DNA of 64,000 bases, from positions 5,625,001-5,689,000 of the forward strand of contig NZ_CP011492.1 of the NCBI RefSeq assembly GCF_001011035.1, given 5' to 3'. A program made the position numbers and the translations under genes. The notes beneath the pieces are model-generated. The model was given only the letters and a program-made list of their open reading frames with translations, had not been told where the DNA came from and ran no database searches. This document shows positions 34,654-44,389 of this stretch, in pieces (within the stretch, counting starts at the first letter, position 1; the number at the start of each line of letters is the position of its first letter). The DNA comes from Streptomyces sp. CNQ-509. Lineage in GTDB: Bacteria > Actinomycetota > Actinomycetes > Streptomycetales > Streptomycetaceae.

Positions 34654-35334
34654 TCAGAGGACCTGCGGGCCGCCTCGCCGGCGGACGATCTCGGCGATCC
34701 AGACGGGGGCGAACGGCGAGGTGCAGCCCGGTGAGGTCGGGTAGTCCTTGAGCACCCCCAGGCGCTCACCGACGGCCACGGCGCGTGCGCGGTGCGCGGG
34801 GTACTCGATGCCGATCTGCGCGAGGCAGGTGTTCATCGCCCACTGCAACCGGTCGGGGGCGTCCTTCAGCTCCGCCTCGATCACGTCGAGCAGCCCTGCC
34901 GCATCGAGGCCCGCGGGGCTCTTCACCACGCGCTCGGCGGTGAGCGCCCAGCCGGCGGCCGCCACCACCGGGTCGGGGTCGGCGAGCCAGGCCAGGCGCA
35001 GCTCCTCGGCGTGCGGGCTCTTCTTCACCGCGTAGTTCACGAGCCAGTCGTGCACCTTGGGCGTACGCGCCTCGCGCAGCATCGCGTCCAGCTCGTCCCG
35101 CTCGAACGCCTTCGGGCGGCAGACCAGCAGCGCCAGCAGCCGCGCCGCGGTGTCGCCGGTCCGCCACAGCTCGCGGGCGAGCGGCTGCTGCGTCTTCAGC
35201 CGCTTGGCGAGCGCGCGCAGCCTGCCGAGGTTGACGCCGTGGTCGTCGCCGTGCCTCTCGTTCACCGCGCGCGCCTTCGGGTCCTCCAGCTCGGCCAGCT
35301 CCGCCATTACCTCGGTCAGGGTCATCTCGGCCAC
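34654..35334 (-). CDS. DNA alkylation repeat protein (AlkD-like HEAT)
   Basis: A 226-residue helical protein of the AlkD/HEAT-like family: GVNLGRLRALAKRLK, LARELWRTGDTAARLLALLV, RTPKVHDWLVNYAVKKSP, AAAGWALTAERV and CLAQIGIEYPAHRARAVAVG are the expected repeat segments. AlkD proteins excise bulky or cationic alkylpurines, but many homologues lack activity; the catalytic Asp/Trp cannot be placed with confidence here. Transcription runs with the SPW gene. Confidence 0.8.
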   Translation of the reverse strand: MAEMTLTEVMAELAELEDPKARAVNERHGDDHGVNLGRLRALAKRLKTQQPLARELWRTGDTAARLLALLVCRPKAFERDELDAMLREARTPKVHDWLVNYAVKKSPHAEELRLAWLADPDPVVAAAGWALTAERVVKSPAGLDAAGLLDVIEAELKDAPDRLQWAMNTCLAQIGIEYPAHRARAVAVGERLGVLKDYPTSPGCTSPFAPVWIAEIVRRRGGPQVL

Positions 35335-35428
35335 CGCACCCTCCTGCCGGTCGGTGGGAGCCTAGACCCCGGCTGTGACAATCCCGCCTGCGTCGCGGCG
35401 CTCCTCGCCGGACGGGGCCCGGCCCGGG

Positions 35429-36380
35429 CTACGCGCGGCTCGCCGCCCGCAGCCCGTTCAGCGTGATCGTGCCCCGGTCGAGGCGCACGCTCGCCGTGTA
35501 CCGGTACGCGGCCCGCACCTCGGGGTCCGTGAGGTCCAGCACCCCGCCCGCGTCCGCCGTGAAGAGGAACTCCCAGCCCGCGCCCTGGTCCACGTACGCC
35601 GTGGTGACCCTGCCGCGCGCCACCAGGGCGTAGCGGGAGCCGGGGCGGGAGAGGTCCACGGTGCCGTCGAGGTTGTCCAGCGGCTCCTGGCCGACGGTGA
35701 TCAGCTTGCCGTCGATCGCGGTGGCGCGCGACGAAGTCGACGGCCTCGTCCGCGAGCCGGTCGGTGAGGTACTCGCCGGGGGTGCGGGCCGGTAGGTCGG
35801 GCATGAAGCGGTACGGGTGGAAGTAGTCGCCGTCCGCGATGTACAGCCGCTCGGAGGCGATGGCCTCGTCCAGCCCGTGCGCGTAGGGGTTGCCGGGCCG
35901 CTCGGTGTACTCGCCGCTGTAGGTCTCGGTGAGGTGCCACTTGCCGATCAGGGCGGTGGTGCAGCCGTACGGGCCGGGGAAGTCGGGGACGGTGGGCACG
36001 TCGGGGGAGAGGAACTTGCCGCTCGCCGCGGGTGCCTCGCGGAGGAAGTCGGTGATGCCGGTACGGGCCGGGTACAGCCCGGTCATCAGCGCGGCGCGGG
36101 TCGGCGAGCAGATGGGCGCGGCGGGGTACGCGCGGGTGAAGCGCATCCCCTCGCGCGCCAGCCGGTCGATGTGCGGGGTCTCGTTGAAGGTGCTGCCGTA
36201 CGCGCCGAACTCGCGCCAGCCGAGGTCGTCGATCGACACGACGATGACGTTGGGCGGCGGCGGGCCCGCGGCGGTGGCGCTCCGGGCGAGTGCGGGGCCG
36301 GCGACGGCCGTGAGGCCGACCGCTGAGGCACCGCGCAGGACGCCGCGGCGCGAGGGGTGGCGGAACGTCGTCGGAGGCAT
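35429..36380 (-). pseudogene. Sulfatase N-terminal half joined to an unrelated C-terminal domain
   Basis: From the start the frame gives a Tat signal (SRRGVLRGASAVGLTAVAG), then a sulfatase: NVIVVSIDDLGW with metal-binding Asp pair, PICSPTRAALMTG with the CxPxR formylglycine site, and IGKWHL. After DEAVDFVA (about 35725) the sulfatase stops and another frame continues ATAIDGKLITVGQEPLDNLD to TITLNGLRAASRA, a beta-rich C-terminal domain I do not recognise. The sulfatase lacks its second half, so the gene is a deletion product. Confidence 0.75.
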
Positions 36381-36536
36381 ACGGCTCAGCGTCCGGCGGC
36401 CCGCGAGCGGGCGTCAACACCCGGGTGAATGAGTCCGGGACGGACGCGCGGAGCGCCGCGGGCAGGGGAGCGGGCCGGGTTGAGCGGCCGGGGTTGAGCG
36501 GCGGGGGAGTGGGGCCGCGGTGCGGCCGGGCGCGGG

Positions 36537-37286
36537 TCAGTCCGCGGCGCGCAGCCGTACGTGGATGTGGCCGGCGTCCGGCGCCGCGGGCCCGCCGTCC
36601 GGTTCCGTGATCCCGGCGACGTCGAGCCCGGCGACGGCCGCCAGGGTCTCGAAGCCGTCCCGGGTGTACCAGTGCAGCACCCACGGGCGTTCGGTGATGC
36701 TGCTGCCCGAGGGGTGGTAGCGCTCGTAGCGCAGCAGCGTCGTCTGGGTGCGGGTGTGCTCGTCGCGGCTCTCGGCGACGACGCGGACCCGCAGTTCGGC
36801 GCCGTCGGGACCGGTGGCGGTGCGGGCCCGGCCGACGTCAGCCGCGGCGGTGGGCGCCGGCAGGTGCAGCGGGATCAGGGCGGTGCCGCCCCCGGCGAGA
36901 TGGGTGCGGATGGCGCGCAGCGCGGCCAGCGCGGTGGCGTCGTCGGGCAGCAGGTTGAACGTCGGCCCGGCGAGGAAGACGGCCGCGTACCTGCGCGGCA
37001 GGTCCAGCGCCTCCATGCGCTGCTGGAACACCCTGACGGGCAGGCCCTCTTCCGCCGCGCGGCGGCGCAGCCGGTCCAGCATGTCCGCGGAGGAGTCGAC
37101 GCCGTCCACGTCCAGACCGCGGCGGCGCAGTTCGAGCAGCGGCTCGCCGTCGCCGCAGCCCAGCTCCAGCGCGGGCGTACCGGCTTCCTCGATGAAGGCG
37201 GCGTACGGCTCGGGGTCCTGGGCCACGGACTTCAGCGGCCCGTACAGCTCCGCGACGATTCCGGTGTAGAAGTCTGCTGGATCCAT
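36537..37286 (-). CDS. Class I SAM-dependent methyltransferase
   Basis: A 249-residue Methyltransf_25-type enzyme with motif I LELGCGDGEPLLEL, motif II VDGVDSSADML, and motif IV VFLAGPTFNLLPDDATA. The substrate is unknown; the ERPWVLHWYTRDGFETLAA tail is common to small cytosolic members. The ATG of MDPADF has AAGGTGG at ribosome-site distance, preferred to a GTG three codons upstream. A second, frameshifted methyltransferase gene follows upstream on the same strand. Confidence 0.85.
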   Translation of the reverse strand: MDPADFYTGIVAELYGPLKSVAQDPEPYAAFIEEAGTPALELGCGDGEPLLELRRRGLDVDGVDSSADMLDRLRRRAAEEGLPVRVFQQRMEALDLPRRYAAVFLAGPTFNLLPDDATALAALRAIRTHLAGGGTALIPLHLPAPTAAADVGRARTATGPDGAELRVRVVAESRDEHTRTQTTLLRYERYHPSGSSITERPWVLHWYTRDGFETLAAVAGLDVAGITEPDGGPAAPDAGHIHVRLRAAD

Positions 37287-37549
37287 GTTCGCCACCTTAT
37301 GCGGGTGGCGGCGGGGGTGACAGTTCCCCGGGGAGGGAGGTCACCCGGGTTCCGCACCCGCGGCCGGCGCGGTGCGCTCCACCCCGTGGTGCCACCCCGG
37401 CCTCCGCGGCCGGCAGCCCGCCCCGGAGCGGTCCGGCCCCGCCGGCCCGGCGGCCGTCCGGGACGAACCGGCGTGCCGCGCAGGTCACTTGACGACGGCG
37501 TACGCGCCCCGCGGCATCCACCCGGTGACGGCCGCGAGGCGCTGCGACG

Positions 37550-38466
37550 TCACGAGCCCGCGGACGTGCCCGCCGGGCGGGCGGCCCGCCGGAAGTGCCA
37601 GACGATCCCCGCCGGGACGCCGGCGTGGGACACCGCCGCGGCCTCGGGGACCAGTTCGAGCAGGGACCACGCCACGCCTCCCACGGCCCCGGGTCCGTCG
37701 CCGGAGCGGGGGCCGGTGTCGCCTCCGCGGCGGCCGGCGCCCCCGGCTCCTCGCAGCCCAGCACGTCGAGCCCGGCCGCGAGCGCGGCGCGCACGTAGTC
37801 CCCGACCGCGTGCCGGTACGTCTCCACCCGGGCGGGGCCGCCGTCCGGCAGCCGTACCGCCGGGACCGACCCGAGCGCCACCCGCTCCGGGTGGACGTCC
37901 GAGGTCACCAGGTGCCCGCCCGGCCGCAGTACCCGCGCGAACTCCGCCAGCACCGGGCCCAGATCGGGGACGTGGGTCAGCGCGAGCGAGCAGACCACCA
38001 CGTCCACGGCGCCGTCGGCGACGGGCAGCTCGTCCAGCCCGCCGAGGCGGAAGTCCCCCTCCGGCAGCCGCTTCCGGGCCCGCGCCAGCATCTCCGGGGA
38101 GCTGTCGACGCCGAGGGTGCGGTGGCCGCGGGCGGCCAGCAGGGTCGCCATCCGGCCGGTGCCGCAGGCGGCGTCCAGGGCGAGGCCCGGAGGCAGCGGG
38201 TCGAGGAACGCCCCGACCACCGGCTCGTCCAGGTCGAACGCCGTGTTGGGCCCGTCGTACGTCTCCGACCAGATCCGGTAGCCCTCGACCGTGGACACCC
38301 GGGCGACGTCCACGCCCGCGCCCGCCAGCGCCTCGTCGCCGAGCAGCCGCCGGATCCCGCCGAGCCGGGCGGCGACGAACGCGCGGTCGTACTCCCCGGT
38401 GAACGAACGCACCAGGGCGATGCCCTCCATGCCTACCGCGTAGGCCAGCGGATCCTCATGCCGCAC
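37550..38466 (-). pseudogene. SAM-dependent methyltransferase with one frameshift near its 3' end
   Basis: The GTG start (HEDPLAYAVG) and body are intact: GYRIWSETYDGPN, LALDAACGTGRMATLLA, VVVCSLALTHVPDLGPVLAE and VLRPGGHLVTSDV. Past DPGPWEAW the frame is lost, and the natural C-terminus WSLLELVPEAAAVSHAGVPA then IVWHFRR is found in the next frame, ending at a TGA. One base change near 37665 would restore it. It could be a sequencing error or a recent mutation. No other gene lies in 37287-37549. Confidence 0.62.
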
Positions 38467-38804
38467 GGCTGCGACCGTAGTGACGCGCGCGGCGCCCGCG
38501 CCACCCGATTTCGCGGCGCTCGGCCGCGTCCGCACCCGGCGGCATGCGCCCCCGGCGGGGCGCGCGCGGGCCATCCAGGTGAGCGGCCGGCAGCCCGCGC
38601 CCACCGGCCGAAGTCCCCGGCGGCCGGGCCCGGGTGCCCCGCCGGCGTACTCGAAAATCCGTGAATGCGACATGCGACCGAGCTGCCATATCAAATACCC
38701 CGCTGAGTTCGATTTACCGAAGCCGCGCTTCGCTGCCGCCACCGAGCCTGGTCGGTGTCATCCTGGTATGGCTACCTTTGGCGGATTTCATGCGGAGGGG
38801 TCCC
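38467..38804. other. Intergenic region of about 340 bp
   Basis: No gene is visible. The 3' half (about 38660-38790) is noticeably less GC-rich than its surroundings and probably contains the promoter of the aminotransferase gene, but no clean -35/-10 pair was found. Confidence 0.35.
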
Positions 38805-40259
38805 ATGGGCAGGGCAGATACCACCGGGCACGTACGCGAACGAGCGGCGGACGCCCCCGACCTCTTCGCGGAGCTGCGGGAACGGGAGTTCGGATACCTC
38901 GACGAGGGCGGGCACACCTATCTCGACCACACCGGCGCCGGGCTCCCGCCGCGCTCCCTCGTCGCGGAGAGCGCCCGGCGCATCACCGGCGGGCTGTTCG
39001 GCAACCCGCACTCCGAGAGCCCCGCCTCCCGGGCCTCGGGGGACCGGCTCGCTGAGGCCCGCGAGGCGGTGCTGCGGTACTTCAACGCCGACCCCGCCGA
39101 GTACGCCGTGATCTTCACGCCCAACGCCACGGGCGCGCTGCGCCTGGTCGGCGAGGCGTATCCGCTCGGGCGCGGCAGCCGGCTCGTCCTCTCCCTCGAC
39201 AACCACAACTCCGTCAACGGCCTGCGGGAGTACGCGCGGGCGCGCGGCGCGACCGTCGAGTACGTCCCGCTGCGCACGCCGGACATGGGGATCGACGAGG
39301 ACCGGATGCACGCCGCCCTGGCCGTACGCACCCGGCGCCCCGCCCTCGTGCGCCGCGCTCCCCGGGGGCTGCTGGCCTACCCGGCGCAGAGCAACTTCAC
39401 CGGCGTACAGCACTCCCTGGACTGGATCACCACCGCGCAGGCCCACGGCTACGACATCGTGCTCGACGCGGCCGCGTACGTCCCGACCAACGCCCTCGAC
39501 CTCGGCCGCCACCACCCCGACTTCACCGTCGTGAGCTGGTACAAGCTCTTCGGCCACCCCACAGGACTCGGCGCCCTCATCGCCCGCAGGACGGCGCTCG
39601 CGAAGCTGCGCCGCCCGTGGTTCGCCGGGGGCACGATCTACGCCGTCAGCGCGCAGGCGCAGTGGCACGTCCTCGCCGACGACGAGGCCGCGTTCGAGGA
39701 CGGGACCGTCAACTTCCTCGCCATACCGGACGTCACCGCCGGCCTCGCCTGGATCGAGGACATCGGCATCGACCGCGTGCACGACCACGTCGACGCGCTG
39801 ACGGCGCACCTGCTCGCCGGGCTGCGGACGCTGCGGCACGGCGACGGCTCGCCGCTGGTCCGGGTGTACGGCCCCGACCGGGCCGGAGCACCGCGCGGCG
39901 GCACGGTCGCGCTGAACGTCCTCGACGCCGGAGGGCGGGTCGTCGACGAGCGCGTCATCATCCGCGACAGCGGCGCGTACGGCATCTCCCTGCGCACCGG
40001 CTGCTTCTGCAACCCGGGTGCGGGCGAGGCGGCGTTCGGCCTGTCGCCGCGCCGGCTGCGCCGGGCGGCCCGCAGGCGGCTCGACTCGCTGGAGGACTAC
40101 CTGAAGATGCTGCACCTGCCGTCGGCGGGCGCGGTGCGCGTGTCCCTGGGGGCGTCGTCGCAGCCTGCCGATGTCGAAACGTTTCTTTCGTTCGTGACGC
40201 AGACCTACCGGGACCGCGTCCCCGACGCGGCCGGCCTCGCGCCGCGGCTGGGCTGCTGA
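38805..40259 (+). CDS. Class V aminotransferase, molybdenum-cofactor-sulfurase-like
   Basis: A 484-residue fold-type I PLP enzyme. YLDHTGAGLPPRS, GNPHSESPAS, FTPNATGALRLV, the Schiff-base SWYKLFGHPTGLGALI and late RTGCFCNPGAGE are features of MOCOS/NifS-like proteins that move sulphur from cysteine. The C-terminal MOSC domain of true MOCOS is absent. The GGAGGGG site five nt before the ATG of MGRADTT decides this start. It may sulphurate a molybdoenzyme or act as a cysteine desulfurase; no Moco genes are nearby. Confidence 0.82.
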   Translation: MGRADTTGHVRERAADAPDLFAELREREFGYLDEGGHTYLDHTGAGLPPRSLVAESARRITGGLFGNPHSESPASRASGDRLAEAREAVLRYFNADPAEYAVIFTPNATGALRLVGEAYPLGRGSRLVLSLDNHNSVNGLREYARARGATVEYVPLRTPDMGIDEDRMHAALAVRTRRPALVRRAPRGLLAYPAQSNFTGVQHSLDWITTAQAHGYDIVLDAAAYVPTNALDLGRHHPDFTVVSWYKLFGHPTGLGALIARRTALAKLRRPWFAGGTIYAVSAQAQWHVLADDEAAFEDGTVNFLAIPDVTAGLAWIEDIGIDRVHDHVDALTAHLLAGLRTLRHGDGSPLVRVYGPDRAGAPRGGTVALNVLDAGGRVVDERVIIRDSGAYGISLRTGCFCNPGAGEAAFGLSPRRLRRAARRRLDSLEDYLKMLHLPSAGAVRVSLGASSQPADVETFLSFVTQTYRDRVPDAAGLAPRLGC

Positions 40260-40287
40260 CCCCGCGGGCCCCGGACCCCGGCCCGCG

Positions 40288-42273
40288 TCACCGTCCCTGC
40301 CGGCTCCGCTCGGCGCCGTCCCGGCACTTGCGCACGACGACCCACCACGTCAGCGCCAGGAAGAGCACCGCGAAGCCGGCCAGGATCAGCCACCCGCGGG
40401 CGGCCGGGTGCCCGAACGATTCTCCGTACGAGGCCAGCAGCGGCCACCCCGCGGGGGACACCCCCGTACGCCACAGCGACTCCAGACCCACCCCGCTGCC
40501 CAGCGCCTCGAACGCCCACCGGTTGGTCATCGCCAGGCTGATCGCCTCGCCGCCCGGCGTCATCCGCGGCACCGGCACGAACGCCCCGGAGAACAGTACC
40601 TGCGGGAAGCACAGCAGCGGCAGCATCAGCGTCGCCTGCCCCGGCTCTGCCACCGCCGCGGACGCGAGCAGCCCGAGCGCGAGGGCGGCGGCGGAGGCCA
40701 GCAGGCTGGAGGCGAGGAGCGAGGCGTACGTGTCCCAGCCGGCCGGCGGCAGCCGGTCCAGCGCGCGCAGGACGGCCAGCAGCAGCGCGTCGGCGAGGGC
40801 GAGCGCGGGGAGCATGGTGGTGAGCTTGGAGGCGACGTACGGGCCGACCCGCAGGCCGGCGAGCCATTCGCGGCGCAGCACGGCCAGTTCGGTGCAGATC
40901 TGCAGCAGGCCGTACGTCAGCCCGAAGAAGAAGGCGCCGAAGGCGATCCAGAACATGATCATCGCGGTGGACCCGGGGTCCGGGGACGCGGGGTCGAAGG
41001 CGCCGCCGCGGAAGAGCACCGCGAACATCGCCACGATCACGACGGGGGAGCCGACGAGGACGGCGACGGAGAGACGGTTGTGGAGGAGGAGCGCGGTGCC
41101 GCGCCGGGTGAGCAGGGCCCACTGGCGCAGGGCGCCGACGCGGGCGGGTGTGGTGGCGGGGACGGCGGACGAGGGGGCGCGGGCGGGCACGGCGGGGGCG
41201 GCGGGCGTGGTGGGATCGGCGGGCGTTGCGGGACCGGCCGTTGCGGCGGGGCCGGACCGGGCGCTGGGCTCGGCAGCGGTGGCGGTGGCGGTGGCGAGGC
41301 CGGTGGCCGCGACGGCGCCGGCGGGTGCCACGGCCCCGGGCGGTGCCGCGTGTCCTGTAGGTGCCGCGTGTCCGGTGGGCGCCGCGTGTCCGGCGCGTGC
41401 CGCCGGGCCGGAGGGTGCCCCGGGGCCCCAGGTGTCCCCCCGCTCCGGGAGGCCGCCGGCGCCCGCCCCCGGCGCCCGTGCGCCGGCGGCCACCGCACCG
41501 TACACCTCCTCCGCGGTGTGCACGCCGAACGTCTCGCAGAGCGCGCCCGGTTCACCCGCGTAGGCGACCTCGCCGTCGGCCGACAGGAAGACCACCTGGT
41601 CGCCTCGCGGCAGATCGGCGAGCACGTGCGTGGTCAGCACGACCGTCGTGCCGTCGTCGGCCAGCCCGCGCAGGGTGTGCATCAGCTCCGCGCCGGTGGC
41701 CGGGTCGAGCCCGGACGTCGGCTCGTCGAGGAAGAGCACCCGGGGCCGGGTCAGCAGCTCCACCGCGATGCTCGCCCGCTTGCGTTCGCCGCCGCTCAGG
41801 GCCCGAACCGGCGTATCGCGCCGCGAGGTCAGCCCCAGCGTGGCCAGCACCCGGTCGACCGTCGCGGCGACGGCCGCGGCCGGGGTCCTCGGCGGCATCC
41901 GCAGCCCGGCCGCGTACACCAGCGTGCGGTGCAGCGGCAGCTCACGGTGGATGATGTCCTCCTGCGGCACATACCCGAACTCCGGCCCGGGCGGCCCCGG
42001 CGGCGCCCCGTCGTGCCACACGTCGCCCTCGCTCGGCACGCTCAGCCCCGCGAGCGTCTGCAGCAGGACCGTCTTGCCGGCGCCGCTGCTCCCGGCGATC
42101 ACGGTGAGGGTCCCGGGCGCGACGTCGAGCGACACCCCGCGCAGCACCCGGCCCGCCCCGCGCACATCCCGGCTCACCCGCCGCGCCCGCAACCGCAGGC
42201 CGGCGGCCGGCGGAACGGACACACCGGCGGGACCGCCGGGGGGAGCACCCGGGCGCAGGGGCGGCGTCGACAT
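40288..42273 (-). CDS. ABC-2-type exporter, fused ATPase-permease with long Ala/Pro/Gly linker
   Basis: A 661-residue ABCG-like half transporter. The N-terminal NBD has Walker A GSSGAGKT (61-68), signature LSGGERKRAS (159-168) and Walker B VLFLDEP (179-185). The C-terminal ABC-2 permease part (from about 380) has six hydrophobic segments. Between them residues 262-379 form an unusual low-complexity Ala/Pro/Gly/Thr linker with GHAAPT repeats. It likely dimerises and exports a lipid or small molecule. The downstream GNAT gene is upstream on the same strand. Confidence 0.87.
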   Translation of the reverse strand: MSTPPLRPGAPPGGPAGVSVPPAAGLRLRARRVSRDVRGAGRVLRGVSLDVAPGTLTVIAGSSGAGKTVLLQTLAGLSVPSEGDVWHDGAPPGPPGPEFGYVPQEDIIHRELPLHRTLVYAAGLRMPPRTPAAAVAATVDRVLATLGLTSRRDTPVRALSGGERKRASIAVELLTRPRVLFLDEPTSGLDPATGAELMHTLRGLADDGTTVVLTTHVLADLPRGDQVVFLSADGEVAYAGEPGALCETFGVHTAEEVYGAVAAGARAPGAGAGGLPERGDTWGPGAPSGPAARAGHAAPTGHAAPTGHAAPPGAVAPAGAVAATGLATATATAAEPSARSGPAATAGPATPADPTTPAAPAVPARAPSSAVPATTPARVGALRQWALLTRRGTALLLHNRLSVAVLVGSPVVIVAMFAVLFRGGAFDPASPDPGSTAMIMFWIAFGAFFFGLTYGLLQICTELAVLRREWLAGLRVGPYVASKLTTMLPALALADALLLAVLRALDRLPPAGWDTYASLLASSLLASAAALALGLLASAAVAEPGQATLMLPLLCFPQVLFSGAFVPVPRMTPGGEAISLAMTNRWAFEALGSGVGLESLWRTGVSPAGWPLLASYGESFGHPAARGWLILAGFAVLFLALTWWVVVRKCRDGAERSRQGR

Positions 42274-42347
42274 GAGTGCAGCATGCCAAAGGTTCGGGGT
42301 GCCGGACCCCCGCGGCTCGCGCGCGGTACCAACGATCGGACGATCCG

Positions 42348-42908
42348 TCAGCTGCCGTCGTCCGGCCGCGCGGCCGCGTCCGGCCGCCAGTCCGGGGCGA
42401 GCAGCCCGAGGACCACCTCGTCCAGGAACGTGCCCAGCACCCAGGCCGAGGAGCGCAGCACGCCCTCGCGGACGAAGCCGTTGCGCTCGGCGGCGCGGAG
42501 CATGGCGGCGTTGTCGGCCAGGGTCTCGATCTGCAGCCGGTGCAGGCCGCGTACGACGAAGCCGTAGTGGCAGAGCGCGGCGACGATGTCGGTGCCGTAG
42601 CCCTTGCCGCGCGCGTACGGCATGAGCCCGAGGCCGACGTGCGCGGACCGGTGATGGGCGTCGATGCCCCACAGCGACGCCGTGCCGACCAGCTCCCCGC
42701 CCTCCAGCTCCACCACGGAGAACGGGACGGTCCCCTCGGCCTTGTCGTCCACCAGCAGCGGGTTGTCCTCGGACGCGGCCGCGATCGGCCGCCACGGCGT
42801 GGCCTGGGCCCGGGAGCCGGTGACGACGTCGTCGTAGAGGTCGGCCTGGAGAATCGGGATGTCGTCCGCGTGGCGGGCCCTGAGCCCGACCTTCGTGCCT
42901 CGTAGCAT
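42348..42908 (-). CDS. GNAT-family N-acetyltransferase (RimJ/RimL-like)
   Basis: A 186-residue GNAT with GLRARHADDIPIL, VELEGGELVGTASLWGIDAH, the acetyl-CoA loop LMPYARGKGYGTDIVAAL and IETLADNAAMLRAAERNGFV, i.e. a protein alanine/amine acetyltransferase-like protein. It lies just upstream of the ABC transporter gene on the same strand, separated by 74 bp. No ligand can be inferred. Confidence 0.85.
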   Translation of the reverse strand: MLRGTKVGLRARHADDIPILQADLYDDVVTGSRAQATPWRPIAAASEDNPLLVDDKAEGTVPFSVVELEGGELVGTASLWGIDAHHRSAHVGLGLMPYARGKGYGTDIVAALCHYGFVVRGLHRLQIETLADNAAMLRAAERNGFVREGVLRSSAWVLGTFLDEVVLGLLAPDWRPDAAARPDDGS

Positions 42909-43132
42909 CCCTGTTTCCTAACCGGCGGGACCCGTCGCCCGCAAACGCATTCCCCCGGCAGGCCGTGCCCGTTCGGGGGAAAGCGGACGCCGCGGCTTAC
43001 GGGTGAAACACGGCGGCGGGCTCGGGCCGCGACGGCCATCCGCTCATCGGACCGCCCGGATAAGCCTGTTGTCATATCCCCCCTTCCGGTGGCCCGCATT
43101 CCGCGGCGCGGGGGGAGAGGGCGGGAGACGCG

Positions 43133-44248
43133 TCAGGCGATGAGGAGGCGGAGGCCCAGTTCGGCCGCGTCGAGGGCGAGGAGGTCGCGGTTGCGCTCGT
43201 TCCAGCGGCCCGAGGCGAGGTCGTCGCGGAGGCCGCTCACCGCCCGCCGCTCCGCCTCCGGGCCCACCCTGGTCCACACCGACACCGCGCGGCGCACCTC
43301 GTCCTCCAGGTACGCCTCGGGCCGCCGCCAGTGCGCCTCGAAGAAGCCGTCCGCGCAGTCCCACGGGATGAGCACCGGCTCCGCACGCCCGCCGATCGCG
43401 CGGGTCAGGTCGGCCAGCGAGGGCCAGTCGGTGAGGAGTCCGGCGAACTCCGGCAGGTAGTCGCGGGTGAGCCAGAACCGCTCGCGCCTGCCCGGGTCGC
43501 AGGCGTCGTACGTGAACACCACCACCCGCCGCGCCACGCGCCGCATCTCCCGCAGCCCGGCCACCGGGTCGGGCCAGTGGTGCACGGTGCTCACCGCCAT
43601 GGCCGCGTCGAACGCCCCGTCCGGGAACGGCAGCCGCTCCGCACTGGCCGCCACGCACCGCGCCGCGCCCGCGGGCCGCTGCGCCCGCATGACGGCCGAC
43701 GGCTCGACCGCGGTGACGTCGCGGTCGGGCGGCTCGTACGAACCTGTGCCGGCGCCGACGTTCAGCACTGTACGGGCGTCCCCGAGGGCGTCCCAGATCC
43801 GCGCGGCGATCCGCGGCTCGGTGCGCCGGGTCGCGGGATACGCGGCGCCGATGACCTCATACAACTGTGGTCCGAACACCCTGAGTTGCTCCTCCGACGT
43901 CGTTCTGATCCCCATCGCCCGCGCCGCCAGCTCCGCGTCGATGGCCGTCACCATGGCGGCGGCGCGCTCGCGCTGCGCCAGCAGCAGGGCGCGCAGCCGG
44001 CGCAGGTGGGCGACCGCGTCGGTGGCCGGGTCGTCGACCAGCTCCGCGATCTCCCGCAGCCCGAACCCCAGCCGCCGGTACCCGAGCACCTCCCGCAGCC
44101 GCTCCACGTCGCCCGCCGCGTACGCCCGGTAGCCGGCAGCGGTCCGCGCGGAGGGGCGTACGAGGCCGATCTCGTCGTAGTGATGCAATGTGCGCACGCT
44201 CACCCCGGCCAACTCGGCCACGCGCCCCACGGTCAGATGTTCCGCCAC
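43133..44248 (-). CDS. MerR-family regulator fused to a SAM-dependent methyltransferase
   Basis: A 371-residue chimera. Residues 1-125 are a MerR HTH and coiled coil (LTVGRVAELAGVSVRTLHHY, RPSARTAAGYRAY, HLRRLRALLLAQRERAAAMV). At about 128-140 the sequence changes into a methyltransferase: YPATRRTEPRIAARIWDALG, VLNVGAGTGSYEP (161-173), CVAASAERLPFPDGAFDAAM, HHWPDP. In other MerR proteins this place holds a TipAS-type ligand domain. The frame is open throughout with a GTG start. It could be a regulator that senses SAM or substrate, or a methyltransferase with a DNA tether. Confidence 0.82.
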   Translation of the reverse strand: MAEHLTVGRVAELAGVSVRTLHHYDEIGLVRPSARTAAGYRAYAAGDVERLREVLGYRRLGFGLREIAELVDDPATDAVAHLRRLRALLLAQRERAAAMVTAIDAELAARAMGIRTTSEEQLRVFGPQLYEVIGAAYPATRRTEPRIAARIWDALGDARTVLNVGAGTGSYEPPDRDVTAVEPSAVMRAQRPAGAARCVAASAERLPFPDGAFDAAMAVSTVHHWPDPVAGLREMRRVARRVVVFTYDACDPGRRERFWLTRDYLPEFAGLLTDWPSLADLTRAIGGRAEPVLIPWDCADGFFEAHWRRPEAYLEDEVRRAVSVWTRVGPEAERRAVSGLRDDLASGRWNERNRDLLALDAAELGLRLLIA

Positions 44249-44389
44249 GCCCCCGACGATGCCCCCTCACGCCACGTGAGGGTCAAGCGGCCTTCCTCGG
44301 GCCCGTAGCCCGCAGTACGTTGAGCCGCTCCGCACCCCGCGCAACCCCCCGCGGCTTCCAGGGCGGTCCCCAGGGCAGACCACGCACCG

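Noticed and set aside
40288..42273. Tandem GHAAPT repeats as a possible CRISPR or mobile repeat
   Set aside because: The repeats are short, imperfect and coding, without spacers; they form a protein linker.
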